From Arcticibacterium luteifluviistationis (lineage in GTDB: Bacteria > Bacteroidota > Bacteroidia > Cytophagales > Spirosomataceae): a stretch of DNA of 64,000 nt. The notes under the pieces were generated by a model, which was not told the DNA's origin, searched no databases, and saw nothing but the letters and a program-made list of their open reading frames with translations. Location of the stretch: contig NZ_CP029480.1 in NCBI RefSeq assembly GCF_003258705.1, positions 4,774,001-4,838,000 on the forward strand. The letters run 5' to 3'. Both the position numbers and the translations under genes were made by a program. This document shows positions 1 to 9,365 of this stretch, in pieces (the first letter of the stretch is position 1; each line of letters starts with the position of its first letter).

Positions 1-2
1 CA

Positions 3-668
3 GGCGGAACAGTAACAGGAAGTAGCCTATCAGCTCCAGCCGGAACATATACGATAACAGCAACAGACGGAAACAGCTGTACAGGCACTACAACGGTAAC
101 AATCACAGAGCCAGATGCAATTGTAGCCTCAGCAACACCAACAGCAGCTTTATGTAATGGAGCCAACGGCACCGCAGCCTTATCAGCAACAGGTGGCGAC
201 GCTTCTTATACTTTCACAAGTTCAGGTGGAACAGTAACAGGTTCAAGCTTATCAGCTCCAGCCGGAACATACACGATAACAGCAACAGATGGTAACAGTT
301 GTACAGGCACCACAACGGTAACAATCACAGAGCCAGCGGCGGTAGCAGTAACAGCAACACCAAGTCCAGCAGATTGTAATGGAGTCAACGGTTCAGCAGC
401 ATTATCAGCAACAGGTGGCGATGCTTCTTATACCTTCACAAGCACGGGTGGAACAGTAACAGGAAGTAGCTTATCAGCTCCAGCCGGAACATACACGATA
501 ACAGCAACAGATGGTAACAGCTGTACAGGCACCACAACAGTAACAATCACAGAGCCAGCGGCGGCTTTAAGTGCTTCAGCTGCAGACTATACTTTAGGCT
601 GTACAGAAACTACTGGAAATATTATTTTAACTGTTGAAGGTGGAACATCTGGATATTCTTATGACTGG
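3..668 (+). repeat. 222-bp tandem SprB-type repeats
   Basis: Units of exactly 222 nt (74 residues) recur: the GGAACAGTAACAGG word lies at 6, 228 and 450. They are near-identical at the DNA level, and the array continues off the left edge. Confidence 0.85.
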
Positions 669-3600
669 GATAACGATGGAACTGGTGACTTTGATGATGC
701 TAAGGACTTATTGAACGTACCCACAGGTACTTATAATGTTACAGTAAGGGACGCTAATGGTTGTGAAACAACTGCAAGTGGAGAAGTGATATTTACACCT
801 TGTCCTAGTTTAACAATAGAAAAGAGTCAGGTAGCGGGTCAAAACCCTGTTTCAACTCCAGGAGCAATTGATTATGAAATTGAAGTTGTCAATACGGGAA
901 ATATTGACTTAACGGGAGTTACGGTAAGTGACACTTTACCTAACGGTTCTATTGGTTTGTTGACTGGTCCTACAGAGAGTCTTTCGAATAACGGTGTTTT
1001 AGAAATTGGAGAAAATTTCAAGTATACTATAACCTATAATGTTAGTCAGGGCGATATTGACGATGGTCTTATGTTGGTAAATGAGGCAGTTGTTACTACA
1101 ACAGAACTTCCAGAACCAAAGTCAGATACAGCAAAAACGCCAGTAAGTGGAACAAAGAGTTTAAGTATTGTTAAAACTCAGGTTTCCGGTCAAAATCCAG
1201 TAACAAGTCCAGGGTTTATAGGTTATGAAATTGTTGTGTCAAATGATGGAAATCAAAGTTTAACAAATGTTTCAGTAAGTGATACTTTACCTGATGGAAG
1301 TATTGGTGTATTAAGCTCAGTTAGTGAAAGTGGAACTGTAAATGATACATTAGAGGTAAGCGAAACCTTTACCTACACGATTAGCTATGCAGTAACGCAA
1401 GCCGATATTGATGCAGGAGCGGAATTGATAAACAATGCTGTAGTAACAACGACAGAATTACCAACACCAAAATCAGATACCGCGAGAACGCCAACGAGTC
1501 AAACACCAAGCTTGACGATAGTGAAGACGCAAGTAGGTGGAGAAACAACGGTAACAAAACCAGGAAACATCGACTATGAAGTAGTCGTAACGAACACTGG
1601 TAATATCAGCTTAACGAACGTAGTCGTAAGTGATACTCTTCCAAACGGAACAGTAGGAACACTATCAACGGTATCAGAAAGCATTAATACGAACAACGTA
1701 TTAGATACAACAGAGACTTGGACGTACACAATTAGCTATGCAGTAACGCAAGCTGATATTGATGCAGGAGCAGAATTGGTAAACAATGCCGTAGTAACAA
1801 CGACAGAATTACCAACACCAAAATCAGATACCGCGAGAACGCCAACAAGTCAAACACCAAGCTTGACGATTGTTAAGACGCAAGTAGGCGGAGAAACAAC
1901 GGTTACAAAACCAGGAAACATCGACTATGAAGTAGTCGTGACGAACACAGGTAATATCAGCTTAACAAACGTAGTAGTAAGTGATACTTTACCAAACGGT
2001 GCAGTAGGTACCTTATCAACCGTATCAGAAAGCATTAATACGAACAACGTATTAGATACAACAGAAACTTGGACGTACACGATTAGCTATGCGGTAACGC
2101 AGGCCGACATTGATGCAGGAGCAGAATTGGTAAACAATGCCGTAGTAACGACGACAGAATTACCAACACCAAAATCAGATACCGCGAGAACGCCAACAAG
2201 TCAAACACCAAGCTTGACGATAGTTAAGACGCAAGTAGGTGGCGAGACAACGGTAACAAAACCAGGAAACATCGACTATGAAGTAGTCGTGACGAACACA
2301 GGTAATATCAGCTTAACAAACGTAGTAGTAAGTGATACACTTCCAAACGGAACAGTAGGCACATTATCAACAGTAGCAGAAAGCATCAATACGAACAACG
2401 TATTAGATACGACCGAAACTTGGACGTACACAATTAGCTATGCCGTAACGCAAGCCGACATTGATGCTGGAGCAGAATTGATAAACAATGCGGTAGTAAC
2501 AACGACAGAATTACCGACACCAAAATCAGATACCGCGAGAACGCCAACGAGTCAAACACCAAGCTTGACGATTGTTAAGACGCAAGTAGGTGGCGAGACA
2601 ACGGTAACAAAACCAGGCAACATCGACTATGAAGTAGTGGTGACCAACACTGGTAATATTAGCTTAACGAACGTAGTCGTAAGTGATACCCTTCCAAACG
2701 GAACAGTAGGTACCTTATCAACAGTATCAGAAAGCATCAATACGAACAACATCCTAGATACGACAGAAACGTGGACGTACACGATTAGCTATGCGGTAAC
2801 GCAGGCCGACATTGATGCAGGAGCAGAATTGATAAACAATGCCGTAGTAACGACGACAGAATTACCAACACCAAAATCAGATACGGCGAGAACGCCAACA
2901 AGTCAAACACCAAGCTTGACGATTGTTAAGACGCAAGTAGGTGGCGAGAATCCAGTAACGAAGCCAGGTGACATCGATTACACGATTGTAGTAACCAATA
3001 CCGGTAACGTAAGTCTTACCAACGTAGTCGTAAGTGACACTTTACCAAACGGTGCTGTAGGTATCCTACCAGGAGCAACTGAGAGTATCAATACGAACAA
3101 CATCCTAGATACAACAGAGACTTGGACGTACACGATTAGCTATGCAGTAACGCAGGCCGATATTGATGCAGGAGCAGAATTGATAAACAATGCCGTAGTA
3201 ACAACGACAGAATTACCAACACCAAAATCAGATACCGCGAGAACGCCAACAAGTCAAACACCAAGCTTGACAATAGTGAAGACGCAAGTAGGTGGAGAAA
3301 CAACGTTAACAAAACCAGGCAACATCGACTATGAAGTAGTGGTGACCAACACTGGTAATATTAGCTTAACGAACGTAGTAGTAAGTGATACCCTTCCAAA
3401 CGGAACAGTAGGCACATTATCAACAGTGTCAGAAAGCATTAATACGAACAACATCCTAGATACGACAGAAACTTGGACGTACACGATTAGCTATGCAGTA
3501 ACGCAGGCCGATATTGATGCAGGAGCAGAATTGATAAACAATGCCGTAGTAACAACGACAGAATTACCAACACCAAAATCAGATACCGCGAGAACGCCAA

Positions 3601-6600
3601 CAAGTCAAACACCAAGCTTGACGATTGTTAAGACGCAAGTAGGCGGAGAAACAACGGTTACAAAACCAGGAAACATCGACTATGAAGTAGTCGTGACGAA
3701 CACAGGTAATATCAGCTTAACAAACGTAGTAGTAAGTGATACTTTACCAAACGGTGCAGTAGGTACCTTATCAACCGTATCAGAAAGCATTAATACGAAC
3801 AACGTATTAGATACGACCGAAACTTGGACGTACACCATTAGCTATGCAGTAACGCAGGCCGATATTGATGCAGGAGCGGAATTGATAAACAATGCCGTAG
3901 TAACGACAACAGAATTACCAACACCAAAATCAGATACAGCAAGAACGCCAACAAGTCAAACACCAAGCTTGACGATTGTTAAGACGCAAGTAGGTGGCGA
4001 GACAACGGTTACAAAACCAGGCAACATCGACTATGAAGTAGTGGTGACGAACACAGGTAATATCAGCTTAACAAACGTAGTAGTAAGTGACACACTTCCA
4101 AACGGAACAGTAGGCACATTATCAACAGTAGCAGAAAGCATCAATACGAACAACATCCTAGATACAACAGAAACTTGGACGTACACGATTAGCTATGCGG
4201 TAACGCAGGCCGACATTGATGCAGGATCAGAATTGGTAAACAATGCCGTAGTAACGACAACAGAATTACCAACACCAAAATCAGATACCGCGAGAACGCC
4301 AACAAGTCAAACACCAAGCTTGACGATAGTGAAGACGCAAGTAGGTGGCGAAACAACGGTAACAAAACCAGGTGACATCGATTACACGATTGTAGTAACC
4401 AACACCGGTAACGTAAGTCTTACCAACGTAGTCGTGAGTGATACTTTACCAAACGGTGCCGTAGGTATCCTACCAGGAGCAACTGAGAGTATTAATAGCA
4501 ACAACATCCTAGATACGACAGAAACTTGGACGTACACGATTAGCTATGCGGTAACGCAGGCCGACATTGATGCAGGATCAGAATTGGTAAACAATGCCGT
4601 AGTAACGACAACAGAATTACCAACACCAAAATCAGATACCGCGAGAACGCCAACAAGTCAAACACCAAGCTTGACGATAGTGAAGACGCAAGTAGGTGGC
4701 GAAACAACGGTAACAAAACCAGGTGACATCGATTACACGATTGTAGTAACCAACACCGGTAACGTAAGTCTTACCAACGTAGTCGTGAGTGATACTTTAC
4801 CAAACGGTGCCGTAGGTATCCTACCAGGAGCAACTGAGAGTATTAATAGCAACAACATCCTAGATACGACCGAAACTTGGACGTACACGATTAGCTATGC
4901 GGTAACGCAGGCCGACATTGATGCAGGAGCAGAATTGATAAACAATGCTGTTGTAACAACGACAGAATTACCAACGCCAAAAGCAGATACCGCGAGAACG
5001 CCAACAAGTCAAACACCAAGCTTGACGATCGTTAAGACGCAAGTAGGTGGAGAAACAACGGTAACAAAACCAGGAAACATCGACTATGAAGTAGTGGTGA
5101 CGAACACAGGTAATATCAGCTTAACGAACGTAGTAGTAAGTGACACACTTCCAAACGGAACAGTAGGCACATTATCAACTGTAAGCGAAAGCATTAATAC
5201 GAACAACATCCTAGATACGACAGAAACTTGGACGTACACGATTAGCTATGCGGTAACGCAGGCCGACATTGATGCAGGAGCAGAATTGATAAACAATGCC
5301 GTTGTAACAACAGATGAATTACCGACACCAAAATCAGATACAGCAAGAACGCCAACAAGTCAAACACCAAGCTTGACGATCGTTAAGACGCAAGTAGGTG
5401 GAGAGAATCCAGTAACGAAGCCAGGTGATATAGATTACACGATTGTAGTAACCAACACAGGTAACGTAAGTCTTACAAACGTAGTCGTAAGTGACACTTT
5501 ACCAAACGGTGCCGTAGGTATCTTACCAGGAGCAACGGAGAGTATCAATAGCAACAACATCCTAGATACGACGGAAACTTGGACGTACACGATTAGCTAT
5601 GCGGTAACGCAAGCTGATATTGATGCAGGAGCAGAATTGATAAACAATACTGTTGTAACGACAGAAGAGTTACCAACGCCAAAATCAGATACCGCGAGAA
5701 CGCCAACAAGTCAAACACCAAGCTTGACGATAGTGAAGACACAAGTAGGTGGCGAGACAACGGTAACAAAACCAGGCAACATCGACTATGAAGTAGTGGT
5801 AACCAACACAGGTAATATCAGTTTAACCAACGTAGTAGTAAGTGATACCCTTCCAAACGGAACAGTAGGAACATTATCAACTGTATCAGAAAGCATCAAT
5901 ACGAACAACGTATTAGATACGACCGAAACATGGACGTACATGATTAGCTATGCCGTAACGCAAGCCGATATTGATGCAGGAGCAGAATTGATAAACAATG
6001 CCGTAGTAACTACGACAGAATTACCAACGCCAAAATCAGATACTGCAAGAACGCCAACAAGTCAAACACCAAGTTTGACGATTGTTAAGACGCAAGTAGG
6101 TGGAGAGAATCCAGTAACGAAGCCAGGTGACATTGATTACACGATTGTAGTAACCAACACAGGTAACGTAAGTCTTACAAACGTAGTAGTAAGTGATACC
6201 CTTCCAAACGGTGCCGTAGGTATCCTACCAGGAGCAACTGAGAGTATCAATAGCAACAACATCCTAGATACGACGGAGACTTGGACGTACACGATTAGCT
6301 ATGCGGTAACGCAAGCGGACATTGATGCAGGAGCGGAATTGATAAACAATGCCGTAGTAACAACGACAGAATTACCAACACCAAAATCAGATACGGCAAG
6401 AACGCCAACAAGTCAAACACCAAGCTTGACGATAGTGAAGACACAAGTAGGTGGAGAAACAACGGTAAGAAAACCAGGAAACATCGACTATGAAGTAGTC
6501 GTGACGAACACAGGTAATATCAGCTTAACGAACGTAGTAGTAAGTGACACACTTCCAAACGGAACAGTAGGCACATTATCAACTGTAAGCGAAAGCATTA

Positions 6601-6818
6601 ATACGAACAACATCCTAGATACGACCGAAACGTGGACGTACACGATTAGCTATGCGGTAACGCAGGCCGACATTGATGCAGGAGCAGAATTGATAAACAA
6701 TGCTGTTGTAACAACGACAGAATTACCAACGCCAAAAGCAGATACCGCGAGAACGCCAACAAGTCAAACACCTTGGGTCTTTGTACAGTTATTGGCATCC
6801 TTGATAGTAACTGTGTAA
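3..6818 (+). CDS. Giant repeat surface adhesin (SprB-type + DUF11 repeats), 5' end outside window, 3' end disrupted
   Basis: The frame is already open at the left edge, so the gene begins upstream; a TTG at 711 is only an internal codon. The visible N-terminal part holds three near-identical 74-residue Ig-like SprB-type modules, each ending near 'TDGNSCTGTTTVTITEP', followed by a diverged module with 'VTVRDANGC'. Then come 17 DUF11-type units of exactly 117 residues (807-6772), each with the DTLPNG and SYAVTQADIDAG motifs. Such proteins are normally exported and anchored on the Bacteroidota surface, and many are substrates of the type IX secretion system. The last 15 residues before the stop at 6816 are antisense read-through of the neighbouring SprB gene, so the natural C-terminus, including any sorting domain, is missing. 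The cause is a genomic inversion or an assembly join. Family assignment is secure; the boundary is not natural. Confidence 0.85.
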   Translation, partial: GGTVTGSSLSAPAGTYTITATDGNSCTGTTTVTITEPDAIVASATPTAALCNGANGTAALSATGGDASYTFTSSGGTVTGSSLSAPAGTYTITATDGNSCTGTTTVTITEPAAVAVTATPSPADCNGVNGSAALSATGGDASYTFTSTGGTVTGSSLSAPAGTYTITATDGNSCTGTTTVTITEPAAALSASAADYTLGCTETTGNIILTVEGGTSGYSYDWDNDGTGDFDDAKDLLNVPTGTYNVTVRDANGCETTASGEVIFTPCPSLTIEKSQVAGQNPVSTPGAIDYEIEVVNTGNIDLTGVTVSDTLPNGSIGLLTGPTESLSNNGVLEIGENFKYTITYNVSQGDIDDGLMLVNEAVVTTTELPEPKSDTAKTPVSGTKSLSIVKTQVSGQNPVTSPGFIGYEIVVSNDGNQSLTNVSVSDTLPDGSIGVLSSVSESGTVNDTLEVSETFTYTISYAVTQADIDAGAELINNAVVTTTELPTPKSDTARTPTSQTPSLTIVKTQVGGETTVTKPGNIDYEVVVTNTGNISLTNVVVSDTLPNGTVGTLSTVSESINTNNVLDTTETWTYTISYAVTQADIDAGAELVNNAVVTTTELPTPKSDTARTPTSQTPSLTIVKTQVGGETTVTKPGNIDYEVVVTNTGNISLTNVVVSDTLPNGAVGTLSTVSESINTNNVLDTTETWTYTISYAVTQADIDAGAELVNNAVVTTTELPTPKSDTARTPTSQTPSLTIVKTQVGGETTVTKPGNIDYEVVVTNTGNISLTNVVVSDTLPNGTVGTLSTVAESINTNNVLDTTETWTYTISYAVTQADIDAGAELINNAVVTTTELPTPKSDTARTPTSQTPSLTIVKTQVGGETTVTKPGNIDYEVVVTNTGNISLTNVVVSDTLPNGTVGTLSTVSESINTNNILDTTETWTYTISYAVTQADIDAGAELINNAVVTTTELPTPKSDTARTPTSQTPSLTIVKTQVGGENPVTKPGDIDYTIVVTNTGNVSLTNVVVSDTLPNGAVGILPGATESINTNNILDTTETWTYTISYAVTQADIDAGAELINNAVVTTTELPTPKSDTARTPTSQTPSLTIVKTQVGGETTLTKPGNIDYEVVVTNTGNISLTNVVVSDTLPNGTVGTLSTVSESINTNNILDTTETWTYTISYAVTQADIDAGAELINNAVVTTTELPTPKSDTARTPTSQTPSLTIVKTQVGGETTVTKPGNIDYEVVVTNTGNISLTNVVVSDTLPNGAVGTLSTVSESINTNNVLDTTETWTYTISYAVTQADIDAGAELINNAVVTTTELPTPKSDTARTPTSQTPSLTIVKTQVGGETTVTKPGNIDYEVVVTNTGNISLTNVVVSDTLPNGTVGTLSTVAESINTNNILDTTETWTYTISYAVTQADIDAGSELVNNAVVTTTELPTPKSDTARTPTSQTPSLTIVKTQVGGETTVTKPGDIDYTIVVTNTGNVSLTNVVVSDTLPNGAVGILPGATESINSNNILDTTETWTYTISYAVTQADIDAGSELVNNAVVTTTELPTPKSDTARTPTSQTPSLTIVKTQVGGETTVTKPGDIDYTIVVTNTGNVSLTNVVVSDTLPNGAVGILPGATESINSNNILDTTETWTYTISYAVTQADIDAGAELINNAVVTTTELPTPKADTARTPTSQTPSLTIVKTQVGGETTVTKPGNIDYEVVVTNTGNISLTNVVVSDTLPNGTVGTLSTVSESINTNNILDTTETWTYTISYAVTQADIDAGAELINNAVVTTDELPTPKSDTARTPTSQTPSLTIVKTQVGGENPVTKPGDIDYTIVVTNTGNVSLTNVVVSDTLPNGAVGILPGATESINSNNILDTTETWTYTISYAVTQADIDAGAELINNTVVTTEELPTPKSDTARTPTSQTPSLTIVKTQVGGETTVTKPGNIDYEVVVTNTGNISLTNVVVSDTLPNGTVGTLSTVSESINTNNVLDTTETWTYMISYAVTQADIDAGAELINNAVVTTTELPTPKSDTARTPTSQTPSLTIVKTQVGGENPVTKPGDIDYTIVVTNTGNVSLTNVVVSDTLPNGAVGILPGATESINSNNILDTTETWTYTISYAVTQADIDAGAELINNAVVTTTELPTPKSDTARTPTSQTPSLTIVKTQVGGETTVRKPGNIDYEVVVTNTGNISLTNVVVSDTLPNGTVGTLSTVSESINTNNILDTTETWTYTISYAVTQADIDAGAELINNAVVTTTELPTPKADTARTPTSQTPWVFVQLLASLIVTV
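807..6772 (+). repeat. 17 tandem 351-bp DUF11 units with no length variation
   Basis: The codon for the Ser that opens each unit falls at 807, 1158, 1509 and so on to 6423, a strict 351-nt period over 17 units. Units 1 and 2 are diverged. The remaining 15 are near-identical and come in two forms: A ('GNIDYEVVV' with 'GTLSTV') and B ('GDIDYTIVV' with 'GILPGATES'), in the order A A A A B A A A B B A B A B A. The mosaic order and low divergence suggest ongoing gene conversion or unequal exchange. Confidence 0.9.
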
Positions 6819-9124
6819 GTTCCTGCTGAAAGATTGGTAGCTGTAGCTGCTGTGCCTCCTGATGGTGCCCAGGCATACGTCAATGTTCCTGTTCCACCGC
6901 TTGCACTTATAGTCGCGGCACCTGTTGATGCTCCATTACAAGTAACATTCGTTTGACTGCTTACGCTGCTTGTGATGGCCGTTGGCTGTGTAATCGTTAC
7001 ACTTCTAGTCGCTGTACAATTATTAGCGTCTTTTACTGTAACTGTATAGGTTCCTGCCGATAAGCTTGTAATATCTTGCGTTGTCGCTGAATTACTCCAT
7101 AAATAGGTATAAGATCCTGTGCCTCCGCTTACTGAAAGATCTATAGCTCCAGTAGATGAGCCATTACATAATAAATCTGTTTTTGTATTACTTAAACTTA
7201 TTGCCGTTGGCTGAGTTATAACTACCGATTGGGTCTTTGTACAGTTATTGGCATCCTTGATAGTAACTGTGTAAGTTCCTGCTGAAAGATTGGTAGCTGT
7301 AGCTGCTGTGCCTCCTGATGGTGCCCAGGCATACGTCAATGTTCCTGTTCCACCGCTTGCACTTATTGTGGCGGCTCCTGTTGATGCTCCATTACAAGTA
7401 ACATTTGTTTGGCTGCTTACACTGCTTGTGATGGCCGTTGGTTGCGTAATCGTTACACTTCTAGTCGCTGTACAATTATTAGCGTCTTTTACTGTAACTG
7501 TATAGGTTCCTGCCGATAAGCTTGTAATATCTTGCGTTGTTGCTGAATTACTCCATGCATAAGTGTAAGATCCCGTTCCGCCACTTACTGAAAGATCGAT
7601 AGATCCAGTAGATGAGCCATTACATACTAAATCTGTTTTTGTATTACTTAAACTTATTGCCGTTGGTTGGCTTATTGAAGCACTAGTAGTGGTTGTACAG
7701 CCATTTGCATCAGTTACTGTAACTGTATAGCCTCCTGCCGTCAGCCCTGATATATTCTTGCTTGTTGCACCATTACTCCATGAATAGGTAAAAGGTGAAG
7801 GCCCTGTACCAACTGTTAAAGTAACAGACCCATTATTTCCTCCAAAACAAGTTGTTACATTCGTTGTACTTGTAGATAATGTAACAGCGTTAACTGTACC
7901 AAAATTAGCGTTTGAAATATTAGACGAACTTACTACCACTCCAGTTAGACTACCATCAGGTGTTCCATCATGACCAGTTCCAGTACCCAACTTTTCTCCT
8001 GTATTAGTATAACCGCTTGGCAAAGCATTAGCTGGTGGTGTACTTCCTAGTGTTCCAGCATTAGTGCTTAACCTTAATGAATAGGTCTTGTTGTTTGGAA
8101 CAGATATACTATAGGTACCATCATTTTTAACCTTAGCTACCGCCAAAACATTTCCACTACTATTATCAACTGCATTAATATATAGAGAACCGGCTATGCT
8201 CGTAGCATTACCACCATTAATTGTATTATCCGTTAATCCATTACAATCATTAAAGACATTTCCTGTAATAACTGGAACATCGGGAGATTGTAAAGACTCA
8301 ATTCCAGAAACTCTAATAGCCTGCTGAGCTGGGTTTGAATCATTTGGACCAGCTATATAGTCCAATGTTAACGTCTTGACTGCCTGAGTAGCAGAAACAG
8401 TTATAGTTCCCCTAGCATCAGTTTCTGTAATATTATAGTTTTGTCCAGAAGCCCAAGCTGAGGTGGCTGTTTGACCGGAAATGGTTACAAGTCCAGTTTG
8501 CCCTAACGCCAAAGTCAAAGGAACATTTCCCCCCGAACTATTAGTGGCAGACAACGTTACTCTATCTTGAAAAGAGGATGATCCGTTAGATGGGTTTGAA
8601 TTATCTGCGGCATCAATATCAGAAATTTCAAAATCAGAAATAATTACGGGATAATCAAAAGTAAATACCATACGAACAGCGTTACCTGCAGAATATGCCG
8701 CATTATTACTGTTGTTACAAGAAGTACATCCCCCATCAAAATTATCCATGAAGATGGTAAAGTAAGGTTGCCCGTATCCTCCATCAGTTCCTGACCTCGT
8801 TGGGTCATAGACAGTTCCATTAGTTTCACTAATCTGAACAGTAAAAGGGACATTAAGAACTGAACCATTAGATGAACAAACCGTAACATAATCAGAAATA
8901 GTGCCTGGAGGGCCACCTGCTGTGTTTGATGTATTCTGAACTGTCTGTGAACCATTAGGTGCACTATCCCAAGTTAAGGCATTATCCGCAGTGTTTGGTC
9001 CTACAACGCATTGAGAATAAGCATCGTTAAATATTCCAAGAAAACAAATCATCGAAACAAGACCGAAAGTGAGTTTTTTCGATGATATTTTTTTCAGCAA
9101 AGCAAGTATATAAAAATTTGACAT
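6764..9124 (-). CDS. SprB-repeat surface protein with signal peptide, 3' end disrupted
   Basis: The start is set at the ATG at 9124 rather than a TTG at 9214, because it opens a good signal peptide (MSNFYILALLKK..., cleavage after 'NDAYS'). The mature N-terminal part (about 40-290) is an unrecognised secreted domain with many Asn, Ser and Thr. It is followed by a short SdrD-B-like segment beginning 'ITGNVFNDCNG', then five SprB modules of about 76 residues with 'TYTVTVKDANNCT' and 'ITQPTAI'. SprB-type proteins are cell-surface filaments used in gliding or adhesion and carry a C-terminal secretion signal. Here the frame ends in 'KTQGV', two codons after the inverted junction at 6773, so that signal is missing. 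A terminator of the next upstream gene lies just before the promoter region. Confidence 0.8.
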   Translation of the reverse strand: MSNFYILALLKKISSKKLTFGLVSMICFLGIFNDAYSQCVVGPNTADNALTWDSAPNGSQTVQNTSNTAGGPPGTISDYVTVCSSNGSVLNVPFTVQISETNGTVYDPTRSGTDGGYGQPYFTIFMDNFDGGCTSCNNSNNAAYSAGNAVRMVFTFDYPVIISDFEISDIDAADNSNPSNGSSSFQDRVTLSATNSSGGNVPLTLALGQTGLVTISGQTATSAWASGQNYNITETDARGTITVSATQAVKTLTLDYIAGPNDSNPAQQAIRVSGIESLQSPDVPVITGNVFNDCNGLTDNTINGGNATSIAGSLYINAVDNSSGNVLAVAKVKNDGTYSISVPNNKTYSLRLSTNAGTLGSTPPANALPSGYTNTGEKLGTGTGHDGTPDGSLTGVVVSSSNISNANFGTVNAVTLSTSTTNVTTCFGGNNGSVTLTVGTGPSPFTYSWSNGATSKNISGLTAGGYTVTVTDANGCTTTTSASISQPTAISLSNTKTDLVCNGSSTGSIDLSVSGGTGSYTYAWSNSATTQDITSLSAGTYTVTVKDANNCTATRSVTITQPTAITSSVSSQTNVTCNGASTGAATISASGGTGTLTYAWAPSGGTAATATNLSAGTYTVTIKDANNCTKTQSVVITQPTAISLSNTKTDLLCNGSSTGAIDLSVSGGTGSYTYLWSNSATTQDITSLSAGTYTVTVKDANNCTATRSVTITQPTAITSSVSSQTNVTCNGASTGAATISASGGTGTLTYAWAPSGGTAATATNLSAGTYTVTIKDANNCTKTQGV
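6772..6773. other. Inverted chimeric junction between two adhesin genes
   Basis: Up to 6772 the sequence is DUF11 repeat in + orientation. From 6773 it is SprB repeat in - orientation, matching the second copy 456 nt further on (from 7229). The bases on the two sides share no microhomology. Both reading frames run a few codons across the join and stop by chance (+ at 6816-6818, - at 6764-6766). Confidence 0.8.
6773..7684 (-). repeat. 456-bp tandem duplication of a two-module SprB unit
   Basis: 6773-7228 and 7229-7684 are near-identical. They encode the same pair of SprB modules, and 7685 onward is more diverged. The left copy is cut by the inverted junction. Confidence 0.85.
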
Positions 9125-9237
9125 ATCAGTTAATATCGGTTCAAATATTATTATATATAAGGCAATACTTATGCCAAAAATGCCATCTCCGGTAACCGTT
9201 AGACAAACTAGCAATAAAGCGGACGGAGTTACGTAAC

Positions 9238-9273
9238 AAAAAAGTGCCTGATAGCATCGCTAACAGGCACTTT
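9238..9273 (-). terminator. Rho-independent terminator of the 9366-10589 gene
   Basis: The arms AAAGTGCCTG (9241-9250) and CAGGCACTTT (9264-9273) pair perfectly. Inside them TAGC and GCTA pair again. On the minus strand the stem is followed by a T run. A perfect 10-bp palindrome GTTACGTAAC lies immediately beyond it at 9228-9237. Confidence 0.8.
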
Positions 9274-9365
9274 CAAAGTACAAAAGACTATTTTCTCTAT
9301 ATAAAAAAAACTCTTACGTATACCGATAATTAACGATATAATAGGAAAATAGGAACAAAAAAGAA

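Noticed and set aside
711-800. TTG at 711 as the start of the DUF11 protein
   Set aside because: The frame is open back to position 3 and encodes SprB-type repeats in register, so 711 is internal.
807-6772. CRISPR-like array
   Set aside because: The repeats are 351 bp, coding, and contiguous without spacers.
6646-6876. 76-codon minus-strand ORF across the junction
   Set aside because: It is out of frame with both repeat genes, has no recognisable motif, and lies entirely inside repeat DNA.
7290-7505. Plus-strand ORF inside the SprB gene
   Set aside because: Antisense shadow of SprB repeats; composition follows the other strand's codons.
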